From the NCBI GenBank assembly GCA_020636025.1, contig JACJYQ010000012.1, positions 1 to 53,141 of the forward strand: a DNA stretch of 53,141 bases. The letters are read 5' to 3'. Shown one piece after another: positions 34,460 to 44,100 of this stretch. Position 1 is the stretch's first letter. The number at the start of each line of letters is the position of its first letter. Both the position numbers and the translations under genes were made by a program. The DNA comes from Lewinellaceae bacterium. Its GTDB lineage: Bacteria > Bacteroidota > Bacteroidia > Chitinophagales > Saprospiraceae. A model generated the notes under the pieces. It ran no database searches. It saw nothing but the letters and a program-made list of their open reading frames with translations, and was not told the DNA's origin.

Positions 34460-34794
34460 GGGACTGTCAGTTGATTTTCAACAGATGCGGCAAGTTAGTG
34501 CAACGCTGCGCATTTTTTGAGCCTTTGGGATTTCTTGATGGTTGAGATGATGATAATCACTATACGATTGTGGCTATTTTTACACACCTTCGTATCAAAA
34601 TAAAATCCTAATCAAGGGCTCGGATAAAATAAAAACACTGGAAAGAGAATTATTGTAAGCATGTCGCTATTGGAAAGACGATAAATCCTGCCAGTAAGTT
34701 GTTTTTACCAGGTAACTTTATTTTTTTTACACGATAATCCGTTTGGCGTCGTTTAAGACATGCTCAATGCCGAACATTGTTCCAATCCTTTTCG
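34460..34794. other. 335-nt divergent intergenic region
   Basis: On the minus strand TAACTTGCC (within 34489-34498) resembles a -7 box with one T missing and is the best candidate for the PorE-like gene. On the plus side there are only weak words (TAACTTTA at 34713, TCCGTTTGGC near 34738) and a TTACC/GGTAA palindrome near 34706-34716. No gene was seen. Confidence 0.4.
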
Positions 34795-35925
34795 ATGAAT
34801 AGATCACATGCCATTTTAACAGTTTTCCTAACTGTATTTCTTGTTTTTGTTTCCCAAGCCCAAGACGGCCAAACTCCTAAATCCGTAGAACTTACCGAAA
34901 GGTCTGTTGATGCCGTTTCTGCAATGGATGAATCGGCAGAAGTTTTCAGCTTTGAAATGTTTGACGAAACGAACATCAATACTGCTGTTGCTCCTACTAT
35001 TATCGCTTTTGGCTCATGCAACAAGATCAATATGCCACAAACCATGTGGCAATATGTAGCCGCCAATGATCCGCAATTGTGGATTTGGCTTGGCGACATC
35101 ATTTATGCAGATACTACCAATATGCTTGCACTGGCAGCCCAGTACAGAATATTGAAATCAAATTCCGATTACAAAAAATTGCGCGATAAGGCACAAATTG
35201 TAGGCATCTATGATGATCATGACTACGGATACAACGATGCCTGCAAAGACTATCCAAAAAAGGAGCTTTCAAAAAAGCGCCTGCTCAACTTTTTGGATGT
35301 ACCTATGAACAGTCCGGTCCGCAGCAGGGAAGGGGCCTATCAGTCCTATACCTTTGGGAAAGGCGAGCAAAGCATAAAGGTCATTGTAATGGACCTGCGT
35401 TATTTCCGCGATGAATTGGAACCTGACCCAGGTCCAGCAAGACGATATTACCCCAATATGACGGGAAATGTACTTGGTGAAGCACAATGGAAATGGCTGG
35501 AAAATGAACTTAGAAACAGTACAGCCAATCTCAATATCCTTTGCTCCAGTGTACAGGTTATTTCCAATGAACACGGTTACGAAAAGTGGGGAAATTTTCC
35601 CAATGAAAGAAAACGCCTGTTTGATCTTTTAGTGAAAACACAACCTAAAAACTTAATGATCGTCAGCGGTGACCGGCATATGGCAGAAATCTCCAAAATG
35701 GATATAAAAGGACTTCCCTACCCTCTTTACGATTTCACGTCAAGCGGACTTACCCATACCCGAAGTGGCACATCTGAAAATAACATGCACCGCGTTGGTG
35801 ATATGTTTGTGAAGAAAAATTTCGGCATTTTAAAGGTTAAATGGAATGGTCCAAACCCAATCGTGAACATGGAAATAAGAGGCCAGCAGAATCACCTGTA
35901 TCAGGAAATGGAAGTGAAATATTAA
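34795..35925 (+). CDS. PhoD-like metallophosphatase, secreted
   Basis: The 376-residue protein from ATG 34795 has a signal peptide (MNRSHAILTVFLTVFLVFVS, then QAQ). The PhoD/alkaline phosphatase D motifs are present: AFGSCNKI, WLGDIIYADT, YDDHDYGYND, VMDLRYFRD and SGDRHMAEISKM, supplying the Asp, His and Asn ligands of the two-metal site. It likely hydrolyses phosphomono- or diesters in the periplasm or outside. A TTG six codons upstream was rejected because it places charged residues out of the signal pattern. The stop is followed at once by the 24-bp repeat array. Confidence 0.87.
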   Translation: MNRSHAILTVFLTVFLVFVSQAQDGQTPKSVELTERSVDAVSAMDESAEVFSFEMFDETNINTAVAPTIIAFGSCNKINMPQTMWQYVAANDPQLWIWLGDIIYADTTNMLALAAQYRILKSNSDYKKLRDKAQIVGIYDDHDYGYNDACKDYPKKELSKKRLLNFLDVPMNSPVRSREGAYQSYTFGKGEQSIKVIVMDLRYFRDELEPDPGPARRYYPNMTGNVLGEAQWKWLENELRNSTANLNILCSSVQVISNEHGYEKWGNFPNERKRLFDLLVKTQPKNLMIVSGDRHMAEISKMDIKGLPYPLYDFTSSGLTHTRSGTSENNMHRVGDMFVKKNFGILKVKWNGPNPIVNMEIRGQQNHLYQEMEVKY

Positions 35926-35927
35926 TT

Positions 35928-36125
35928 AATTTGATAATGTGATAATTAGCTAATTTGATAATGTGATAATTAGCTAATTTGATAATGGACTTTATTATTA
36001 AAGTTGAATGTAAGGAGGAGGGAACATCACTCAATTAGATTAGTTACACTTCGGAAAAACTAGATTATTCAATAGAGTATTTGAAAAGGCATTATCAAAT
36101 TAGCTAATTATCACATTATCAAATT
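35928..36125. repeat. 24-bp direct repeats and a 36-bp perfect inverted repeat
   Basis: A 24-nt unit (AATTTGATAATG then TGATAATTAGCT) is repeated at 35928-35951 and 35952-35975 with a 13-nt third copy. The 36 nt at 35952-35987 recur exactly as reverse complement at 36090-36125, 102 nt apart. The element fills the gap between the phosphatase and scpB, reaching to 13 nt before the scpB -7 box. No transposase is inside. Confidence 0.9.
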
Positions 36126-36137
36126 TACATTCCGGTA

Positions 36138-36145
36138 TATCTTTG
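36138..36145 (+). promoter_or_regulatory. -7 box of scpB, leaderless spacing
   Basis: TATCTTTG exactly matches the consensus and is followed by CCGC and the ATG at 36150, so the start codon lies where transcription should begin. Confidence 0.6.
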
Positions 36146-36149
36146 CCGC

Positions 36150-36719
36150 ATGGAATTCCTGAAACAACATGTGGAAGCGATCATTTTTGCCTCTCCGCAA
36201 TCTGTTCCTGTATCTGAAATAAAATCTGTTCTGGATGAAAGCTTTGAAGCTGAATTCAGCGAAGAGGCCATTCTGGATCTCATTACACAGAGCCGTCAGC
36301 AATACAGTCAGCCCGCTTATGCTTTTGAATTGGTGGAAATTGCCGGAGGTTGGCAGTTTTTGACGAAAGGCGCTTACCACAATAGTGTTTCCACACACCT
36401 GAAACAGACCACTAAAAAACGCTTGTCACAAGCCGCCCTGGAAACGCTTGCTCTGATTGCCTATAAGCAGCCAGTGACCCGCTCAGAACTCGAGCAGATC
36501 CGTGGAGTTAACTGCGATTACGCCCTTCAAAAACTTTTGGAAAAAGAACTTGTTTTTATAACTGGCAGAAGCGAGGGTCCGGGAAGACCATTGCTTTACG
36601 GCACAACAGAAAAGTTTATGGATTATCTGGGCATCAACAGCCTCACAGATCTGCCTAAACCAAAGGATTTCAAGGACGAAGAAAATAGCGTAGGTGAAGT
36701 ACCTGCCCTTGAGGAATAA
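36150..36719 (+). CDS. scpB: Segregation and condensation protein B
   Basis: The 189-residue protein has the two winged-helix domains of ScpB. Characteristic parts are MEFLKQHVEAIIFASPQSVP near the start, LSQAALETLALIAYKQPVTRSELEQIRGV and FITGRSEGPGRPLLYGTTEKFMDYLGI in shortened view. It joins ScpA and SMC in the condensin-like complex. scpA is not in the window. The short acidic tail after residue 170 is non-conserved. The start fits both homology and the -7 box. Confidence 0.95.
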   Translation: MEFLKQHVEAIIFASPQSVPVSEIKSVLDESFEAEFSEEAILDLITQSRQQYSQPAYAFELVEIAGGWQFLTKGAYHNSVSTHLKQTTKKRLSQAALETLALIAYKQPVTRSELEQIRGVNCDYALQKLLEKELVFITGRSEGPGRPLLYGTTEKFMDYLGINSLTDLPKPKDFKDEENSVGEVPALEE

Positions 36720-36740
36720 TTAGATAATTGCAGAATGCAA

Positions 36741-36770
36741 ATCACAGATCGGGTATTAACCCTTTGTGAT
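36741..36770. promoter_or_regulatory. Nested hairpin after scpB
   Basis: Outer arms ATCACA (36741-36746) and TGTGAT (36765-36770) enclose GGGT-ATTA-ACCC (36751-36762). No T-tract follows. It may stabilise or end the scpB transcript, or belong to the DUF2480 leader. Confidence 0.35.
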
Positions 36771-36814
36771 AAAATCACTTCTTCAATCCGAAATCTGCAA
36801 TAAACAAGCATGTC

Positions 36815-37342
36815 ATGGCTCAGAGTACGACAGAAAAACCATTGATCAACCGCGTGGCCAACAGCCGGATCAGCACCATTGATCTGGAAACTCTATATCC
36901 ATCAGGCGAAATCATTCCGTTTGATCTGAAAGATTTCCTGTACATGGAGTTGATCCTGAAGGAAAAAGATTTTCGGGAAGCTTTGAAAGCGCACGATTGG
37001 GAACAATATACCGGAAAAAACCTGGCTGTCTTTTGTTCCACAGATGCCATCATTCCAATGTGGGCTTACATGTTGATTGCGACTTATGCAACACCTTTTG
37101 CAAGCGATATGGCCCTGTGTACTCCTGAGAATTTTGTGGAAGTTGCTTTCCAAAAAAAGCTAAACGCCTTAAATACCAGTGATTACGAAGGCGCACGGAT
37201 AGTAATAAAAGGTTGTAGCGACAAGCCAGTACCGGCCTCTGCCTACCTGGAAATTACCCGAAGATTACAGCCGCTTGCTCAAAGCATCATGTTTGGCGAG
37301 CCTTGCAGTACAGTTCCTGTGTATAAAAAACCAAGAGATTAA
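36815..37342 (+). CDS. DUF2480 family protein
   Basis: The 175-residue cytoplasmic protein matches the Bacteroidota DUF2480 family (INRVANSRISTIDLETLYP, DWEQYTGKNLAVFCSTDAIIPMWAYMLI, SDKPVPASAYLEITRRLQPLAQSIMFGEPCS in pieces). The family's function is unknown; its wide conservation in the phylum suggests a housekeeping role, and the fixed Cys residues near CSTDAI, KGCSDK and GEPCST may bind a metal. It lies 95 nt after scpB. Its stop overlaps the stop of the convergent ABC exporter by 4 nt (TTAA). Confidence 0.85.
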   Translation: MAQSTTEKPLINRVANSRISTIDLETLYPSGEIIPFDLKDFLYMELILKEKDFREALKAHDWEQYTGKNLAVFCSTDAIIPMWAYMLIATYATPFASDMALCTPENFVEVAFQKKLNALNTSDYEGARIVIKGCSDKPVPASAYLEITRRLQPLAQSIMFGEPCSTVPVYKKPRD

Positions 37343-39111
37343 CTCAGCTCCGAAGTAGCCTGCAGAAACTGCTTTTCATAAAGTTCCCTGTACTTGCCAT
37401 TTTCGTTTTCGAGTAGCTGGTTATGTGGCCCAAACTCCAGCACTTCACCTTTATCAAGCACCAAAATATTATCGGCATGTCTGATCGTACTCAAACGGTG
37501 TGCAATGATAATGCTTGTGCGCCGGGCAATCAGTTTCTCGATGGCATGTTGAATGATGCGTTCTGATTCAGGGTCAATAGAAGAGGTGGCTTCGTCTAAA
37601 ATCAAGACATCAGGATTGAACACGAGGGCCCTGACAAATGAAATGAGCTGCCTTTGTCCCATGGACAGTGTAGCTCCACGTTCCATTACCTGATAATTGT
37701 ATCCACCGGGAAGCTTTTTAATAAAACTGTGAGCGCCAATCATTTTGGCAGCACTTATTACTTGCTCCTCCGTGATTTCTGAATCCCGAAGCGTAATGTT
37801 TTCCAAAACTGACCCGGAGAATAAAAAAACATCCTGCAGCACAACTGCCACTCTTCTTCGCAATGCAAATACATCGAATTCCTTAAGATCGTGATTATCA
37901 ATCTGTATTTGGCCTTTCTGGATGTCATAAAATCGGTTGAGAAGACTGATTATAGTAGTTTTACCACTTCCTGTACTCCCTACAATGGCCAGGGTTTCTC
38001 CAGGTTGGATATTGAAAGAAACACCTTTCAACACCGAGTCTTTGTCAGGCTCATCTGAATAGGAAAACCACACATTGTCGAATGCAACTTGTCCATTCAG
38101 TTTGTTGGGAGCGTATTCTCCCCTGTTTTCAACACGCTCAGTATTTCCCAGTAGTTTAAACACCCGTTCAGCAGCAATAAGCCCCATTTGAAGGTTATTA
38201 AACTTGTCGGCCAACATGCGGATCGGGCGGTAAAGCATCGCGATATACAAGGGGAAAGAGACCAGAATCCCAATCGTCACTTCACTGGACAGCACCCCTT
38301 TGGCTCCATACCAAACCATAAGACCGAGAGAAAGCGCAGAAATAATATCCACCACCGGAAAAAAGATGGCGTAAGCGAAAATTGCACGCAGGTTTGCACC
38401 TGTATAATCTCTGTTGATTTGTTTGAATTTCTCAGATTCTGAAGCCTCTGCATTGAATATTTGAAGAATACGCATACCACTAATCCTTTCCTGCAGAAAT
38501 GCATTCATGGTGGCGATATGATTGCGCACACGTTCGTAACTTTTGCGAACACTCTCCTTAAACTTTATACTTCCCCAAACCAACAATGGAAACACGGACA
38601 AAACAACGAGCGTCAACTTCCAAGAAGTAATAAACATGACCACCAGCACTGCAAAAATCGTAAACAGGTCGGCCAGAATGGTTATGCTGCCTTCGCTAAA
38701 AATTGTGTTGATCGACTCAATATCATTAATCGTTCTGGTTGTACTTTGACCAATGGGGGTCTTATCGAAATATTTCAGACTGAGGCTATTCACATGGTTA
38801 AATACCTTAACCCGCAGGTCCTTAATAATGGCTTGCCCAAGCCAATCTGAATGGTACAAGAAAAAGTATCGCAATACAACTTCCAGCATGAGTAACCCCA
38901 GAATAGCACAAGCCAGGAACAACATCCCAGACATATCTCCCGGGGTGATATAATCATCCACCATCACCTGAAGCAACTTTGGTCTTAAAACTGCCAAAGG
39001 GGCCAGCACAACTGTTAAAAATGCCGTGAGAAAGAAAGTACCTTTATAGGGGCGCAGCAGGAGCATCACCCTCCTGAATAGCGAAAAATTGAATTTTTGT
39101 TGCTCAGCCAT
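37339..39111 (-). CDS. ABC exporter, MsbA/Sav1866-like half transporter
   Basis: The 590-residue protein has a six-helix exporter domain (about 1-320) and a nucleotide-binding domain. Present are Walker A GSTGSGKTT, Q-loop VVLQDVFLFSGSV, signature LSMGQRQ, Walker B VLILDEATSSID and the H-loop IIAHRLST. As a homodimer it would export a lipid, drug or peptide; MsbA-type lipid flipping or multidrug export are both possible. It is transcribed alone and its ATG is 163 nt from the divergent cyclase gene. Confidence 0.9.
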   Translation of the reverse strand: MAEQQKFNFSLFRRVMLLLRPYKGTFFLTAFLTVVLAPLAVLRPKLLQVMVDDYITPGDMSGMLFLACAILGLLMLEVVLRYFFLYHSDWLGQAIIKDLRVKVFNHVNSLSLKYFDKTPIGQSTTRTINDIESINTIFSEGSITILADLFTIFAVLVVMFITSWKLTLVVLSVFPLLVWGSIKFKESVRKSYERVRNHIATMNAFLQERISGMRILQIFNAEASESEKFKQINRDYTGANLRAIFAYAIFFPVVDIISALSLGLMVWYGAKGVLSSEVTIGILVSFPLYIAMLYRPIRMLADKFNNLQMGLIAAERVFKLLGNTERVENRGEYAPNKLNGQVAFDNVWFSYSDEPDKDSVLKGVSFNIQPGETLAIVGSTGSGKTTIISLLNRFYDIQKGQIQIDNHDLKEFDVFALRRRVAVVLQDVFLFSGSVLENITLRDSEITEEQVISAAKMIGAHSFIKKLPGGYNYQVMERGATLSMGQRQLISFVRALVFNPDVLILDEATSSIDPESERIIQHAIEKLIARRTSIIIAHRLSTIRHADNILVLDKGEVLEFGPHNQLLENENGKYRELYEKQFLQATSELS

Positions 39112-39198
39112 ACAAGGCTTTCAAACTGTTTTTTTGAAAAAAAGTTCCAGAAATAAAAATCAAAAGTACAATGTGCGATTCTTCCAGCAGAAATAGTC

Positions 39199-39230
39199 TT
39201 GAATTTCATCATTCGCTTGCCATATCTTCG
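39199..39230 (+). promoter_or_regulatory. Promoter of the adenylate cyclase gene
   Basis: TTG at 39199-39201, a 21-nt spacer and TATCTTCG at 39223-39230, followed by CC. The start codon is 44 nt downstream. Confidence 0.6.
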
Positions 39231-39274
39231 CCTACCCACAGATAAATAGCTCAACTACTAAATACCGGGAAGTT

Positions 39275-40804
39275 TTGAAAACATTTCTAACCATTTCTCT
39301 GATACTGCTTTGGCAATTTTCTTATAGCCAGATCCAACAAATTGAACACCTGGAGCAAGATCTGCGCGGCACCTCTGGTACCAAAAGAGTTAATATCCTG
39401 CTCAGCCTGACAGATGCTTACATGTTGGCCGGTGAATTGGGCAAGGCCGAAAAAAGTGCTGAAGACGCTGGTGACCTGGCGCGTCGTCTGAAAAGCCAGG
39501 ACCTCCGTGCACTTGCCCTGAACAAGGAAGGGAAAGTCCTGGTTGCCCGCGGAAAAAGGAAGTCCGGCTCCAAGTTTGAGCAGAGCATGGACATTTTGCG
39601 CGATATTAAAAGCACAGATAAAGCCCTGGCTCTGGACAATCTGGAAAACTTACGCAGTCTGGCTCAAAAAGCAGAACGCCATAAAGAACTAGCCAGTCTG
39701 GAAGCCCAGATCACCTATCTGCGCAATGGCGGAAACATCGCTGATGAGGTTCCTGATGCTACTGAAGCACTTCAGGTACTAAATGCCGCTCAAAAAAAGT
39801 TTGCAAACGACAGAAACCAATTAAAGGAAAATCAAAGCAAGTTACTGGCTGAAAGTCAGGCCTTGCAGCAGGAACTGGCAGCGCGCGAATCACTCATAGA
39901 ACAGATGTCGGCAGAGCAGATGAAGACGGCTATGGTGCTAATGGAACAAAAGAACCTGCTTGACTCGGTCACTTATAAATCCAGCCTGGATTCGATGACT
40001 GTATCCAATGCAAACCTTGCCTTGCGGGAGGCTGAGAGCAATAGAAAATTCAATTATACAATTATAGGCATTTTGTTTTTGCTCGCATTGCTGGCAGTAT
40101 TTGGATATATTAGGGTGAAGCAAAATGCGCGTGTGTTGGCGGAAAAAAACAAGACCATTCGCGAAGAACAAGCCAGGTCCGAAAATCTTTTGCTTAATAT
40201 CCTGCCTTCAATTGTAGCGGAGGAGTTGAAAAGATATGGCAAAACAAAAGCGCAGTATTTTGAGGATGTAAGTGTGTTGTTTGCCGATTTCGTCGGGTTC
40301 AGTAACATCGCAGAAAAGCTCTCTCCTCAGCAGCTTGTTTCAGAACTCGACACCTGTTTTCAAAAATTTGACAACATTGTTGCCAAGTATCAGCTGGAGA
40401 AAATTAAAACCATTGGAGATGCCTATATGTGCGCGGGTGGCATACCAGGGGGCGATGGCGCGCACATGGCCAGCATGGTAAATGCAGCTTTTGAGATGCA
40501 GCAATGGCTGGATGAATGGAACGCTGAAAGAGACAAGAAAAAGATACCCCGTTTTGATGCGCGTATCGGAATTCACCGTGGGCCGGTAGTTGCCGGTGTG
40601 GTAGGATCTAAAAAATTCGCTTTCGACATTTGGGGAGATACCGTAAACATTGCAGCCAGAATAGAGCAGGCAGGAGAAGGCGGAAGAATCAATATTTCCG
40701 GAGCCGTTTACTCACACATTAAGGATAATTTTAATTGCTTATACCGAGGTAAAATTGCCGCCAAGAATAAAGGGGAAATTGACATGTATTTTGTTGAAAA
40801 TTAA
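39275..40804 (+). CDS. Membrane-bound class III adenylate cyclase with TPR-like sensor region
   Basis: The 509-residue protein begins with a signal sequence (MKTFLTISLILLWQFSYSQ) read from a TTG codon; the reading frame upstream to the stop at 39200 has no ATG. Residues 20-150 are helical TPR-like repeats, then a coiled coil (about 165-245), a membrane helix (about 253-275) and the cyclase domain. FADFVGFS (metal Asp near 336), KIKTIGDAYM (Lys and metal Asp, near 378-383) and WGDTVNIAARIE (Asp, Asn, Arg) are the residues expected for ATP rather than GTP. It should make cAMP inside the cell in response to a periplasmic signal. The gene is monocistronic. Confidence 0.87.
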   Translation: MKTFLTISLILLWQFSYSQIQQIEHLEQDLRGTSGTKRVNILLSLTDAYMLAGELGKAEKSAEDAGDLARRLKSQDLRALALNKEGKVLVARGKRKSGSKFEQSMDILRDIKSTDKALALDNLENLRSLAQKAERHKELASLEAQITYLRNGGNIADEVPDATEALQVLNAAQKKFANDRNQLKENQSKLLAESQALQQELAARESLIEQMSAEQMKTAMVLMEQKNLLDSVTYKSSLDSMTVSNANLALREAESNRKFNYTIIGILFLLALLAVFGYIRVKQNARVLAEKNKTIREEQARSENLLLNILPSIVAEELKRYGKTKAQYFEDVSVLFADFVGFSNIAEKLSPQQLVSELDTCFQKFDNIVAKYQLEKIKTIGDAYMCAGGIPGGDGAHMASMVNAAFEMQQWLDEWNAERDKKKIPRFDARIGIHRGPVVAGVVGSKKFAFDIWGDTVNIAARIEQAGEGGRINISGAVYSHIKDNFNCLYRGKIAAKNKGEIDMYFVEN

Positions 40805-41135
40805 TACCCACAGCTGAATATTTTCCTAATATATTTATCATTTAAAGATATATTAAGTTGCTTATTGTCAATAAATTGAATAGTACTGGCATTAACAGAA
40901 TACGCAATATATCCGACATTATGGTTATTTGGCCCAAAATTTAACAGTGTATACTCCTACCCTACTAGGGAAAATCATACATTTGTCATGCATAAGATTT
41001 TAATCTCGCCCATAATTTCAGCCCTTACCTTTATTCTATGCCAAAGGGTACCTGAATCCAATTAGAATATTTTAATCCATATATAATCCATGTGATGTTC
41101 ATCCGGTTACTCTCTCTCTAAAAATTGTATTTTTC
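40805..41135. promoter_or_regulatory. 331-nt upstream region of the SprB-repeat gene
   Basis: TACATTTG at 40978-40985 is an exact -7 match, and TACCTTTA at 41026-41033 is a near match. An 11-nt palindrome CCCTA-C-TAGGG lies at 40960-40970, in the spacer of the first promoter. The leader from the first would be about 145 nt. No gene or terminator was seen after the cyclase. Confidence 0.45.
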
Positions 41136-44100
41136 ATGAAACAAGCACTTACACAATCTTTATCACGCTCAAAGTTTCATTTCCTTGCTTTTTTACTGGC
41201 CGCTATTCCGGCATTCTTAACAGCGCAGGTTCAGGTGACAGTCACCGGTACCAATGTGACCTGTTTTGGCGACTGTGATGGTACAGCCACAGCTTTAGCT
41301 TCTGGCGGCTGGGCACCATACACATATCAGTGGAGCAATGGCGCGACAACTTCAACCATCACCGGACTTTGTCCTGGAACCTACTCCGTTACGGTTGTAG
41401 ACATCGATTTGGGGTCCGCAGTTGGCAGTATTACCATTTCCCAACCTACTCAGTTGGGCGTTAATGTGAATGGACAAAGCCAGATATGTGGAAACATACC
41501 CGATGGTTGGGCGGCAGCGGTTCCATTTGGCGGCACTCCTCCATACACCTATTTGTGGAGCAATGGTGGTACCACACCTCAAATTAACAACCTGGTAGCC
41601 GGTACCTATACCGTTACCGTTACTGACTCCCATAACTGCACTACTGAAGGCAGTTTCGTAGTTGGATTTTGGAATGAAGGCATCTGGCTGATGACAAGCC
41701 ATGCTGACATTACCTGTTTTGGATTCAACAATGGCACAGCACACGTGAGTGTAATGTCCGGAACTCCTCCTTACACGTATATCTGGTCTACAGGAGCCGT
41801 TACACAAGATATTACAGGTCTTGGTATGGGAACATATACTGTTACAGTATCAGATGCAAACGGTTGTTCAAATGAAACAAGCGTTAGTATCCTGGAACCA
41901 GATCAGATAATATGCTCGGCAGGTGCGACGCCGGCTAATTGCGGGCTGCTTGGAACAGCAACAGCATCTGCTACAGGTGGTACACCTCCTTATACTTATT
42001 TGTGGAACCCTACCAACCTGATGACGCCAATGATTAATGCTCAGGCAGGTTCATATTCTGTTACTATTACCGATGCAAACGGTTGTCCTTGTTCCACCTC
42101 AGTAATTGTTGAGGACAACAACACCTCAATTATAGTTACTGTGACACCGGAAAGTGACGCCGGATGTCTCATTGGTGGTAGCGCAACTGCTACCGCTAGC
42201 GGTGGCTCCGGAAACTACAGCTACCTCTGGGATAGCAACCCTCCACAGAACACCCAAACAGCTACGAATTTAAGTGCAGGAATACACAACGTAACAGTAA
42301 CCGACCTCACTACAGGATGTCAGGGAGTTGGTATGGTTAATATTCCTTCCTCAACTCCCTTAGATTTAACAACTACTGTTATCGCTGATGCTACTTGCCT
42401 GGTCGGTGGTTCGGCCTCTGTAACAGCATCTGGAGGAACGGCCCCATATACCTATGATTGGTCAAACAACGGTTCACAAAATCCGGACACTGACCCTCAA
42501 ACCATGATGGGTTTATTGGCTGGACCATATTCTGTAACAGTAACTGATTCCACGGGTTGTACTGCTGTTGCTATGGTAACCATTGGTCAGACACAAGGCC
42601 CATCTGTCGTGGTTACTGTAGATATGAACGCTACCTGCGTTGCAGGAGGATCTGCAACAGCCACAGCGTCCGGAGGCGTTGGTCCATATACCTACCTTTG
42701 GAGCTTTAACAGTCAAACAACGCAAACTGCCACCAATTTACCTCCAGGTACGCACACTGTTACTGTTACAGATGCGAACGGTTGTATGACTACAGGATCA
42801 GTTACCATTACCCAAACTGATGCTCCGGATGCCATCATATCGAGTAGTACGCCTTCAGCGTGCGCCAGCAACTCCGGTTCGGCAACTGTTTCGGCATCTG
42901 GTGGCACAGGACCTTATACCTATGACTGGTCTAATGACGGACCAGATGATCCGGACAATGACCCGGCTACCGTAACAGGACTTGGCGCCGGTACTTATAC
43001 AGTTACCGTTACAGATGCTGCCGGTTGTACGGCAACAGCCCAGGTAAGCATAGCAGCATCATTGCCTCCAACCGTTGTCATCACCGCTGTTATGGACGCC
43101 GACTGTTCCACTCCTGGTAGTGCAACTGCCAGCGTTTCAGGTGGCACCGGACCATTTGATTACCTCTGGGACAATGGGGAAACAACCGCTACTGCTACCA
43201 ATTTAATGGGAGGACAGCACAGTGTAACCGTTACCGATGCAAACGGCTGTATGGCTTCTGATACTGTTGATGTAGGTTCTAATAATACCGGCATTAAGAT
43301 TGGAGATTTTGTATGGTATGATGACAATCAGGATGGATGGCAGCAGCCATTTGAAACCGGAGTGCCCAATGTATCTGCTATGTTGATCACTGCAGGTGCA
43401 GATGGACTTTTCGGCACACCTGATGATGTGATTGTAGACACAACCAGCACCGACGGTACAGGTCACTATTGCTTCTTCTGCGTAACACCGGGAACGTATG
43501 TAATCATGTTTACTGGTATTCCAAATGGTTTCCAGTGGACAATCAAGGATGGCCCGAATAATGACTGCAAAGACAGCGATGTTAAGCAGAATGGCAAAAC
43601 TGATCCATTTACGATCACTGCCGGACAAGGCGATGATCTCTGTATTGATGGTGGTATTCATACCATTTGTGAAAATCTAATCCACCCTGGATCTATTTGC
43701 TGTAACCAGACAATTTGTGAAGGTGAAACACCGGACCTTATATTCAACTCATTGAGTCCATTTGGTGGAAGCGGTCCAATCCAATACGTTTGGATGCAGT
43801 TTATTTCTATTGGTGGAGCGCCACCACAGTGGGTGGTTATTCCAGGCGCTAACTCCTCATCCTACCAGCCTGGTCCATTATTCGAAACTACCCGCTTTAT
43901 GCGTTGTGCCAGAAGGGAAGGATGTGACCACTTCCTGGAGTCCAATTATGTAGAAATCACCGTTCTTCCTGCTGGATCACCTGGTTGCACCAACTTCACA
44001 TCCAATTTTACGGTAGTTGAAGAAGGACCAAGTTCTGTGAAAGTTACCTGGACTACCCTTCCTGAACTTACTGAATACATGTATACCGTACAGCACTCTA

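Noticed and set aside
37339..37342. Four-base overlap of convergent stop codons (TTAA) as a special control site
   Set aside because: Shared TTAA stops of convergent genes occur by compaction and no further structure supports a function.
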